Notes under the pieces: model-generated
Seen by the model: only the letters and a program-made list of their open reading frames with translations
Told to the model about the DNA's origin: nothing
Databases searched by the model: none
Program-made: the position numbers and the translations under genes
In this document: positions 1-9,000 of the stretch, piece by piece
How the letters are laid out: each line of letters begins with the position of its first letter
How positions within the stretch are numbered: position 1 is the first letter of the stretch
NCBI GenBank assembly: GCA_003024985.2
Contig: PXIH01S0002234.1
Origin: Euperipatoides rowelli
Lineage: Eukaryota > Onychophora > Udeonychophora > Euonychophora > Peripatopsidae
Length of the DNA: 11,422 nt
Reading direction: 5' to 3' (one strand)

Positions 1-106
1 CGGAAGTCGGCCATCTTGGATTTTTGAGCTGACCTTTGACCTACTTAAAACCGGAACCGGAAGTCACGTTACCGGAAACCGGAAGTGAGCCAGAACCGGC
101 AAATAT
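1..106. repeat. GC-rich patch with repeated CCGGAA motifs
   Basis: This stretch is clearly richer in G and C than the DNA after it. CCGGAA occurs at 51-56, 57-62, 72-77 and 79-84, with related CGGAAG at 1 and CCGGC at 96-100. It begins with CGGAAGTCGGCCATCTTGG. The motifs resemble ETS sites (CCGGAAGT) and a YY1-like site (GCCATCTTG), but short redundant repetition of this kind is also common in dispersed repeats. It is cut by the window edge, so its full extent is unknown. A repeat fragment is the likelier reading; a promoter is possible. Confidence 0.4.
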
Positions 107-682
107 CATCTACTATTCTATTTATTCATTTCGCTAAGAAAAGTAGTTTTTTTTTAATTGCTGTTTTAAATGTTTTACTTCGCTGTATTTAGCCAGTCCT
201 GAATTTTAATTAGTCTGACCTAATTTGTGTTCCTTCTTAAAATCAAATCTTTCTTTCTCTTCTATTGTTTATTTGCAATCAGCTGATATAATGTTGTAAG
301 AGCAGCAGTTGCTGTCTTGCATACATTTTTAAAGAAAATCAAGATTTCCCCCTTCTCTTAAACACTTTTTGGAGATTTAAGAGTAAGTAGATTACATTAT
401 TATACAACAATATGTTACAGTTAACGAGATGAAAAATCTATAAATGATAAGCAGGATTTGAATTTAATTATTATAATTTGTTAAAAAGATGACTAACATT
501 TAATATAATTAATCCAAGGCAGTTTTTTTGTTTTAACATTTTTGTTTCCTAAAATTTAAAATGTAAGGCTAAGAATGTTAATGTGAACAAACNAAAACAT
601 ATGAAAATGGGTATCAATTATCAACGCTAATACAGGACAAACGCTATTTAAACTACTTAAAAGTGGGGACTAATTACATAAT
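107..682. other. AT-rich non-coding DNA, nothing recognised
   Basis: There is no open frame of note, no repeat structure and no splice-flanked coding similarity in this interval. It contains one ambiguous base at 593. It may be an upstream mios intron or intergenic DNA; the sequence does not decide. Confidence 0.5.
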
Positions 683-750
683 GTATATATGATATAGATA
701 GAGAGATAGATAGAAAGAGAGAAAAAGAGAGTGAGATATAGATAGATATA
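683..750. repeat. GATA/GA-rich microsatellite
   Basis: A purine-rich simple repeat made of imperfect GATA, GAGA and ATAGATAG units. It ends in TA directly at the terminal-repeat-like start of the mariner relic at 751, which suggests that the mariner element inserted at a TA within or beside this tract. Confidence 0.8.
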
Positions 751-1722
751 CGAAGGGGGACCAGAAAGTAACCGAAAATTTATTAAAAATTAATTTTTCA
801 ATAAAATGCTTTAATAATTTTTTTAGATCAAATTTAATGCTTCCCGAATCTACCGTTCAAGCGCTGTTGGCGTAATTAAACTATTTATTATTTTTTTTTT
901 CCACTTGTCTTGACAGCACTCTTGCTGCTCTGGCTATTTTTACCATCAATATTAAGTTTTGTTTTTTTATAAAAAAAAAAACTCCGGCTGAGACTTTAAC
1001 CATGTTACGTGGTGCCTACCAAGAATAAAAACCCAGGTATATTAATGGTTTTCGCATTTCAACAGTGGAGAAATGAGGGTTGAGGATAAGCCATGTTCAG
1101 GCCGACTCAACTAGCCACACTGATTACAACATCACAAGTACATCAAACTATTTGCGAGGATTGTAGCCGCACAATTGATGACATTGAAGAGTTGACTGGG
1201 GTATTGTGGTCTGTATGCCAAAAAATTTTAACACAGGATTTAAATATGTACCACATTGCTGCAAAGTTTGTTCCGCGTCTCCTATCAGAGGATCAGCAGA
1301 ACAACCGTTTGTTCATTTGCCAAAACTTAAAACAGCAACTTGAAGAAGACGGCCAATTTTTTAACAAAGTTTATTATGGGAGATGAAACCTGGTTCTATG
1401 CTTACGACCCCAAATCTTAGCAACAATCTAGCCAGTGGAAAACTCCAACATCACACAGACCAAAGAAGGCAAGGATGGTTAATTCTGTGAAAACGATGCT
1501 GATTTGTTTCTTTAATGTTAATGGGATTGTGCATTCTAAACTTGACCCTCCAGGCCAAATAGTTAATCAACAGTTTACCAGGAAGTATTAAAATGCCTGT
1601 GTGTTTCTGTTAGAAGGAAGTGACCTGAATTGTATAGAACAAAATACTGGTACATTCATCACAATNTTACACCCACAAACACACCATTTCCTCACATGAC
1701 TATTTTGAGGGTGACTAGAATA
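751..1722 (+). mobile_element. Decayed mariner-family DNA transposon, 3' end missing
   Basis: The left end starts CGAAGGGGGACCAGAAAGTA, the typical GGGG-ACC-AAAGTAACCG style of a mariner terminal inverted repeat, preceded by TA. After about 230 bases of untranslated sequence, a broken transposase runs to about 1715. I could not find the inverted copy of the left end downstream, so the element is truncated shortly after the second catalytic motif or its right end has decayed beyond recognition. The class resembles the mariner elements annotated as GVQW3-like proteins in many insects. Confidence 0.8.
990..1715 (+). pseudogene. Mariner transposase pseudogene
   Basis: Remnant of a DDE/D transposase that would cut and paste its own element at TA sites. 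Matching pieces lie in all three forward frames. ETLTMLRGAYQE then a stop is at 990-1028. WFSHFNSGEMRVEDKPCSGR begins at 1046. An open 97-codon stretch at 1093-1386 contains TIDDIEELTG, CQKILTQDLNM, AAKFVPRLL and LKQQLEEDG. From 1379 the frame shifts by one base into GDETWFYAYDPKS, stop, QQSSQWKTP, RPKKARM, KTMLICFFNVNGIVH and PPGQIVNQQF. A last piece from 1594 shows SVRRK, stop, PELYR and WYIHHN. The first catalytic Asp (GDET) is kept, but the second motif reads HHN instead of HHDN, and the base after it is ambiguous (1666). With at least three stops, several shifts and no C-terminus, it cannot encode a working enzyme. Confidence 0.88.
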
Positions 1723-1744
1723 TTTTACTGTGAGAAGTAAATAC

Positions 1745-2857
1745 ACTAATTTTTTAAAAATTAATATAATTGACGATGTGAAATTAAAATATTTTAAATA
1801 GAATTTACATTGGTGTAATGTGTAATTCTTAATAAATTAATAAAAAATACTTATTTACAATATAAATGTTTTAAAAATTTTTAAAAATGTTTTTTTTTTT
1901 TTTTTAATTTTTTGAAGTTGAATTGAAGGAAATTTGTATTATTTTTGGTTGAAGCTCGAAAATGGATAATATATATATACAGTATATATTATGTATAGAG
2001 TATACTGTATATATTGGGAATATAATCCATAGTTCTTTATTTATTGCTGGTCAGCTTTTGCTTTCATTTAGAATTTGTTTTTAACTCTTGTGCTCTGCAG
2101 TTACAAGTGAGAAAAAAATTAATTTATCCTTGACCATAAATCAGAAGTTTATGAAGCAAGAAATGTTTTTATAAGCATGCTTGGTTTAAAACATGCCAGT
2201 TTTGACATTAGAAAAATGTAAACGTCCAAAGGGTGGACATAAAATTTGCCTACAATCTCATGGATAAGATGAATTAAAGATCACAGAGAAATTACTCTCT
2301 ACATACACTTCATAAGTGTGAAAATATATTTATTTTTCTTAGAACAGCAAGTAGATAACTTGATAGTTCAATATCTCACATGATGCAGAAAAGAAAAAAA
2401 CTTGATCTGCTATTTGACTTATAATTTTTAAAGTATGAATACACCTGCAGGACTATTTGGGTTAAAGAATTAAATAGAGCAACCTCTGTCTTAAAATTTG
2501 GTTAGTGTTTCATAATGTAGTATTAAATAATTTTTTTTTATCTGTTAATTACTGTATACCTGCATAATTAATAGTGGATGCAGGAAAGTTGATATTTCCC
2601 CTACAAAGAAATTTACAGTATTAAAAAAAAAATTGGTGAAATTATTTTAACATTGTTAATATTATTCATTATACAAACCAGCCTAGTAAGATTAGCAGGG
2701 TTTTTTTTAACCCTTTCATTAAAAAATAAAATACAGTAAAAATTAAAATTCCTCGTGACAAAATGTCTGGAAGACACATGCTAAATATCAGCTTTGTATT
2801 CAAAGAACAGTGGAAAGTATAAAACTCCTGTATTCAGCACTACACAGGCGAAAACAC
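1745..2857. other. AT-rich non-coding DNA with one hairpin
   Basis: There is no coding similarity on either strand. The interval holds homopolymer A/T runs, the inverted repeat at 1973-2014 and three copies of the TACAGTA/TACTGTA heptamer beyond that hairpin (2550, 2614, 2732). Otherwise nothing is recognised. Confidence 0.55.
1973..2014. repeat. Perfect 14-bp inverted repeat with 14-base loop
   Basis: The left arm ATATATACAGTATA (1973-1986) is the exact reverse complement of the right arm TATACTGTATATAT (2001-2014). Each arm contains one TACWGTA heptamer. It could form a hairpin in single-stranded DNA or RNA. The same core recurs as palindromes near 9755-9780 and 10459-10480. Confidence 0.85.
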
Positions 2858-3278
2858 AGTTATTCCCATAGCTTTCATAACGGTCAATCTTATAATAAAT
2901 CGACACGTTGTTGTTCTCCTTATTTTATCTTCTCAATAAAGAAATTATTTGTAAAAGAAAAAAAAAATCTCTAAAGACAAAAACATGACAAGTTAAAAAC
3001 TGCTGACATCAAAAACAGCTATTTCCATGGCTTCCATAACAGTCAATCTTGTAGCAATAAAAAAATTCTTTATTAAAAAAAATATCTTGGAAGATAAAAT
3101 GGCAATTCATAAAGTGTTGACATCGAAAATAGTTCTTTCCATGATTTGCATAACGATAAATCTTCTCATAAATTGACATGGTGTTCTCCTTATTATCTTA
3201 GCAATAAAGAAATTCTTTATAAAAGAAAAAAATACGTTCAAAAGACAAACATAATTTGTAAAGTGCTGAGACTTTACA
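2858..3278. repeat. Degenerate tandem repeat, three units of about 114-159 bp
   Basis: Three diverged copies begin near 2858, 3016 and 3130. Each starts with a block like ATTTCCATGGCTTCCATAAC, continues with a CAATCTT-like core, then an AATAAAGAAATTCTTT-like segment, an A-run and a GTGCTGACATC-like tail. The CATAAC landmarks lie at 2876, 3035 and 3149. The middle copy lacks about 40 bases (the GACAYG...GTTCTCCTTATT part) that the outer copies share. No coding potential is seen. Confidence 0.75.
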
Positions 3279-3632
3279 GGAAAAGGTTATGTAAAATGCA
3301 AAAAAAGTTGTTAATGTACGATTAAAAAAAAAGATTGTCTGCAATAGATTTGAACGCTATCTGATGTACATACTGTATGATTATCATGGAAGGGTAATAA
3401 ATCCCAAGGTTTGTAAAAAAAAAAGGATGATTTTTAATCAGAAACGACATAATAGCTGATGGGGGAAACGGTGCAATTTATTTCTAACTCCAGATTATCC
3501 ACTATTTAACATTTTTTTGTGACTTCAAGTTTAGTTATGGAATTAGAATAAAATTGAATTTCATAATTTGGGACTTACAATTTTCTAGGCTGTATTGGGG
3601 CATATGAGCCTTTTTTTTTTTTTAAATATAGC
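3279..3632. other. AT-rich non-coding DNA, nothing recognised
   Basis: Spacer between two unrelated tandem-repeat blocks. It contains A- and T-runs and one TACTGTA at 3371. No gene, RNA or recognisable mobile element is seen. Confidence 0.5.
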
Positions 3633-3951
3633 GAGAACAAAATTTATTTTAACTCTAGGAAGTAGATGATCATTCTGGTGCACCATAACATTCTTGTATC
3701 ATTTTTTTTTTACAAAGTATGGAGGAACAAAATTTATCTTAGGACCAGGTAAAATAAGATCTATTGCAGACATGAAGTTTGGTGTCACCATAAACGTGCA
3801 TTGAGAACAAAATTACTCTTAGAACTAGGAAGTGGGTGATCAACTTTGATGTCATCATAACACTATCATCACATACTCTTTGAAAACTGCATAGAGAAAA
3901 ATTTAAAATCAAGAAGTGGGGAGCAACTTTGATGTCATTGTAACTGCCTAA
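3633..3951. repeat. Degenerate tandem repeat, four units of about 77-92 bp
   Basis: Units start near 3633, 3723, 3803 and 3893. Each opens with GAGAACAAAATTTA or a variant, continues with CTTAGAACTAGGAAGTGGG, then a GATCAACTTTGATGTCA-like block and CATAAC. Unit 3 (3803-3862) and unit 4 share the GTGATGTCAT-type core most clearly. Unit 2 is the most diverged. No coding meaning is seen. Confidence 0.75.
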
Positions 3952-5610
3952 TACAGTAGGCCGGAAGCTAGGGATGTCTTAGGCAAAATTTTCATTTTAA
4001 TGTTTTCTGGCTATATTAATTCATTAGAATTTCCAATATGTCAAATTAATGATACATTAATGTAAATTCTTTGATAGGTTTCAAGAGATTCTTATTATAT
4101 ATCATGTTTAGTCAAAGAAATAATCTAGCAGCATCTGATTTGTCATAAACCTCCCTTTAATTTGGAGCTTTACATTTATTAACAATATTAGCTTAGAAAA
4201 CTAAGATTTAGTGAACAGTGAATTTTTCAAAAGACACAGGAAATTTGTAACATCTAGTCATTCTATGGGTACCCCCTTCCTCCATTGCATAAGAAGAGGT
4301 AACTTGAAAAATACATTGGCAAATGTAACTGTTGATATATCAGGATAGACAAACTTGTTTGCTTTTTTGCAACACAAATAACAACCAATATTCAGTACAT
4401 TCCGGGAAAATGTCTGTGACATACCAACATAATGCACAGAATCTTTACTCATGGGATATCTGACAAAATGAAGTCTTCAATCGAAAACATCAGTAAATGA
4501 TTTTAAGCTGTCTAAAATAATTTCATCTTTTGATGTAGGTTTATCTAAATCATATGTGCTGGTATCACTTGAAGAAATGGACTTTTCACTATTACTGTCT
4601 TCATCAGGGTCAATAGGAATTTCTTTAGTTTGTGCAGTAAATTTAGTTTTTGAAAGGAGGGATTTTTGCTTCCATTGTTCCGTAACTTTCTTTTCATGTT
4701 CATGCACCTAATGTTCTGCTTCAATTTGCATCTTATCTGTTGTGTCTGTTAATATTCTTGATGTAGCAGGTTTTCTACCAGAAGTCTTTTTTTGTCCTTT
4801 AGGAAAAGGGCATCTGCTGGAGAAAGAGTACTCTATATCCAATTATTTGATTGCTCTTGATACCAAGTGTTTCCTGTAATGATGTGGATCGAGTGGGATT
4901 ATTATTCATCTCACTTTCTGATGATCCTTCTTGAGCCAACTGATTTGGTCTATCAGTAGTCATATTTGAACACCAAAAATCTTCAACCGTGAATATGTTA
5001 GGATTGAATGGGAAAATTCCTGTTCTCTAAATCCAGAAATGTTCCTTGATGTAAAACTGAGTGGGAATGCATTTCCAACTAAAGCAACTATTTCATAAAT
5101 AGATACAGCTCTTCATGTATCTAATACAAGCCATGAATCTGCTGCTTTGTTGTAGAAATTCTTAAAAGAAAAAAAAAGACATCCATTATCTGTAGCTTGT
5201 GACTGGTATAAGAAGGAATAGTCATCAAAATAATACAATTATCTTTTGCTTTCTTGAGACCTGCAATGGTAATATGTCTATCATGGTTGTCCATCAAAAT
5301 AATAATTTTGTTTTGTTTATAGCAACCAGAAAACTTGATGAAATGACCAAGGAAATGAACAAAATTTTCAACAGTTATCCAACCTGATATATAAGCTACT
5401 GCTGAACTTCTAGGGAGTGATCCAGTAATTATGTGGTCCTTGAAATGAACCCAAGGAAATATTAAAAAATGGAGCTAGACTATTTCCTGTAGCACTGATT
5501 CCACAGCAGACTGTAACTAATAAGCCTCTTTCAGCTGAAGTTGCTTTTCCCACCTGCTTGTATCCTCCATTGCATATACTTTTTCCAAAATATAGGCTAG
5601 TATTTGGAGT
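3952..5610 (-). mobile_element. Decayed pogo/Tigger-type DNA transposon, 5' part missing
   Basis: The element is defined by the - strand transposase pseudogene at 4258-5605. To its left, TACAGTAGGCCGGAAGCTAG at 3952-3971 looks like a TA target followed by a pogo-style end starting CAGTA. This is a candidate 3' terminal repeat about 300 bases past the transposase stop. No matching inverted end is visible right of 5640, and the N-terminal DNA-binding part of the protein is absent. The right side is therefore truncated, about 170 bases before the first mios exon. The left boundary is a guess; the presence of the element is well supported. Confidence 0.75.
4258..5605 (-). pseudogene. Pogo/Tigger (DDE_1, CENP-B-like) transposase pseudogene, N-terminally truncated
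   Basis: Reading leftwards on the - strand, the order is that of a pogo-class transposase: KQVGKATSAERG, TVCCGISATGNSLAPFF, IIILMDNHDRHITIAG, SYTSHKLQIMDVF, FYNKAADSWLVLD, SIYEIVALVGNAFPLSFT and SGFREQEF, then a Ser/Asp-rich acidic linker (4477-4707) and the tail SVHYVGMSQ, NKFVYPDIST, VFFKLP (4258-4452). Two expected catalytic aspartates, in MDNH and in the LQxxD motif, are still present. The first catalytic region and the CENP-B/HTH DNA-binding half are missing upstream. Stops and shifts break the frame repeatedly, for example after WLVLDT and between the acidic linker and the tail. In function it was a cut-and-paste transposase; it is not expected to be active. Confidence 0.87.
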
Positions 5611-5777
5611 ATCCCAGTTAAAAGGTTTAACAATAAATAAAAGGATAATAAATTTATTAATGAATGAAAAACTTATAATACTGACTAATTAAGTGCCAGA
5701 TTTTGAGTCTGGTGCAATAATAATTCTGAACTTTTTTTAAGCTTATAAAAAAATGCATTTAATTTTTTTTTTTTTAG
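5611..5777 (+). other. End of the mios intron upstream of the first exon seen, with acceptor
   Basis: AT-rich sequence ending in a pyrimidine run and TTTAG at 5777, a strong major-class 3' splice site. The exon that follows starts with a Leu codon in phase 0. The donor of this intron was not found in the window, so the intron probably extends over the whole left part and would then contain both transposon relics. Confidence 0.7.
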
Positions 5778-6045
5778 TTGGCTGCCGGATTAGACAAGTG
5801 TAGAGGGGATCACTCCATTTTAATATGGGACATGTACGCCAAAGCCACAGCTGATCTTAATTTAACATTAGACCGCCAACGTCAAGCTTTGCAAATGTCT
5901 AGTGAAGCTGCTGGCATAGTCAGCAAACCGTTAATTGAACTGGGATTAGCGGAGACAACTCTTTCACTTAGTTGGTTTTTACATCAACCAAAATTACTGG
6001 CCATTGGTGTAAATAATAAATATATCAAGATATTTGATCTCCGAG
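5778..6045 (+). CDS. mios: mios exon A (WD40 blades)
   Basis: Eighty-nine codons plus one base. It starts LAAGLDKCRGDHSILIWDM, closing one WD40 blade. A variable Gln-rich loop follows (LTLDRQRQALQMSSEAAG), then KPLIELGLAETTLSLSWF and LLAIGVNNKYIKIFDLR, the next blade. The acceptor is a T-run plus AG (5776-5777) and the donor is GTAAAC at 6046. The initial TTG is an internal Leu codon, not a start. Reading through the donor would add only Lys-His before a stop at 6054. Confidence 0.94.
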
Positions 6046-9000
6046 GTAAACATTAAACTGATATGTGAAATAGTAATCATAGAAGTTTGTTTTGATTTTA
6101 ATAATGTTTACATTCTGGAAATAGTAAATATTTTGTTTAGAAATCTTTCATCTAGGAAATTGAAAATTATATTCTTTGTTCATTTAATTGAAGTTGAAAT
6201 AAAAATTTCAGAGAAGTTAGCCCATTACTGTCACACTTGAGTCAAGTGAAAAGATAAAAGTTTTGAATTTTTTTTTGGCGTTCTAATTAATTTAAAATTA
6301 ACTACCTAGTTAACTGATAGCTACTTCTGATTGGTCATAAGTAGTGGCATGCAAAATTAGCATTAATGAATAAAACAAAATGTATGATGACCAAAATATG
6401 AAGGCTTCAATAATTGAACTTTATCATATCAAAATTTATACAATCAAATCACGAAATAAAACAAATTTATATTATAATGGACCGTTAGCTCCCCAGCGTT
6501 ACTTTCAGCAACGTCCATCATATGATTAGTGAATGATAGCAAGTGCTGATAGGAAAAGAACAAAACAGATTTCTTCTTCACCCCCCATTGTATTATTGGT
6601 AAAAATTAAGAAGTACAATGACTAACCACTATAACATTATAAGATAACTTGTGAGGTTAGGATGGGTGGGCTGGTTCCCATCTACAAGTAAACTAATTGG
6701 AAAAGAGAGAGATAAAGGATTTGGTGGATGTGGCGGACGCCATTCTGATAAAACTCTGACAACTCACCAACAGGTAACACTAGCTTTTATGATACAAAAT
6801 GAATGCTTATTTACTGTAAATTTAGAGATGTGAATAAATTAGCTTGATTTGCACACGCAAGGAAGTTGTCTGTTTTATGATCTGTTTACATTCTTATAAT
6901 TCATCAGATTATAAGAGCAATGCATTTACCATAAAATAGTAAAACATTGCTCATTGTAAACAAAACAAACTAAAGACAGCTAGTTATTCCTTGAAAGCAC
7001 AACCCAAGCTAAAGAAAAGAATAAATACTAAACCTTATTTCCTGATTTTTTAATTATAATGCGAAATAAAAACATTTTACAATTCTTACATAAAATAACA
7101 CAATTTCTTTCAATTATTTCTTATTCATTGGTTTGTTTGTTTTCTTCTTTAATTATTGCCAGCAATTGTAATGTTAAGTTACATGCTAATTTTAATAAGT
7201 AGATAGGAATTATTGTTTTCTTTCTAAAAAAAAAAAGATTCCTTATTGTACACCTTTTTATATTTAAAAACTAGGAAAGAATAAAGCTTTGATCTATCAA
7301 ACTCTCATTGCCAAGGAAGAGAAAAATAAATAGACTGCTGGCTATAATATATAATGACAACCTTGTATAGAGGGATGATCAATCAAAGACAATNAAATTA
7401 GAGAAGCAAACATTTATTCTGAAAACAGTGACAATTCGTGTAATGGTGACCATTCGTTTACAAAAAGTTGATAATCTTGATACAAGATTTATTTTTAAAA
7501 TATGTCAAACATATGGTTCCAAGAAATGAAGAGGGGATGGGATTAAAGTTTATTAATTGCTTAAAAAATATTAAACATTAAGGGGAACAATTAAAATTTA
7601 TTTATTATTACTTTTTTATTTAAATTTTTTTAACCCATTTTAATTAAGCATTTTGCCTCAAAGAGAATTTCCAAGAAGTCTATTTTTCAAATTAAATTTC
7701 TACAGAAATTCTTTATCTTTTAAATACCATATTTGATTTAATTTACAATTATTAAAATTATTTTTATTGCTGGAAATAATTGCATTAAATAAATAAAATA
7801 AAATTTTGTAGCTGCGGAAGACCTATTCACAGTTTCTGTTTCAAAAAGGGACTATTTACCAGAATATGAGAAGATGATCACAACGAAAATAGATTATCAT
7901 TGCAGATGAGATGACTGACTGTAAATGCAGAACAGTTTTTTTCTTTGTCTTATTAATGACTAAAAGAATCAGTCCTCCTTAGATTTTTCTGAAATGACTT
8001 TATAAGCCATTCTGGGCCTTAGATGAAATATTGTTTTTCCATTTTAATTGTTTTTTTATAGGAGACTTGTTTGATAATTGTAACTTGTGCTCCCTTCAGG
8101 AAACAATGTTATTGTAAAGTAAAAATATCTTTCTTGAACTGTCGCTAAACCAAATGCAGCCTAATTAGAATTTCTAAATAATTGTATCCAAATAAAACTG
8201 AAAAGCTACTCCCTGAGCCTGTGATAGCTCTTAACAACTTACCAAGTGGGGAACACCTTAATGGACCGATAGTGTTCAATCCAACTGAGTAGGCTGAGAA
8301 TCATATGTGTACGCTATTAGATAAGAAATAATGTGCCACATGTAAAATAAAAATACATGAATAAATTAGTATTAATCCACATAGGCAAGGAAGAGGATTG
8401 TTTCAGATAATGTTTACTCTCTCATAATTAATCAGTTTATGCTGACACGACAACTATTAAAAATAGAAATGCTGTGCCAAGAAGATAATCATTACCTAAC
8501 TAAAAATCAGTTATTTCCCCATGTATGGATTAACACAACGAAATATAAAATAATAAAATTTAAAAAAACTAGGATTCGCTATACTATGTACAATATACAG
8601 TATAACCATCTTTAATGTGTAGACTAAGCACTCGCTGGTTTTAGAATATTACTAATGATTACCTGTCCATAAAGATTACTTATTTTGTTAAGAGTTCTTT
8701 TTTTTAAAAAAAAAAAGGATTGCTGCACTCATTTATTTTTTTAAGGCTCAAAAAATTAATGAATTACCATGTTATTTCTAAATTATTTTCTTTATACCCT
8801 GTGCAATAATTTCTTCTCGAATATTTTAAAGGTATTTTTTTTTCTAATATAGTTTTTTTTTATTTTTATGAATTTTTGAATTATCCAATCATATGACTGC
8901 AAATACCATACTTTTAGATTCATTAATACAGTATAATACTTGAATATTTACTATATACAATGTACAGATACTAAACTTAGCATATGACTACTTACTAATG

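Noticed and set aside
5199-5387. Open frame of 62 codons on the + strand
   Set aside because: It is antisense to the well-matched pogo transposase block (MDNH to SHKLQ region) and has no similarity of its own.
1-5777. Upstream mios exons (start codon and first blades)
   Set aside because: I looked for coding pieces resembling the N-terminal Mios propeller next to splice sites and found none; only transposon relics and non-coding repeats are present.
6034-6240. Open frame of 68 codons on the + strand just after mios exon A
   Set aside because: It begins inside exon A in another frame and runs into AT-rich intron. Its composition is Ile/Leu/Lys-rich with no family motif.
6651-6833. Open frame of 60 codons with Gly/Trp-rich start
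   Set aside because: No recognisable domain, no splice context fitting Mios, and it lies in a G-rich patch of a duplicated intronic repeat. Exons A and B already join correctly without it.
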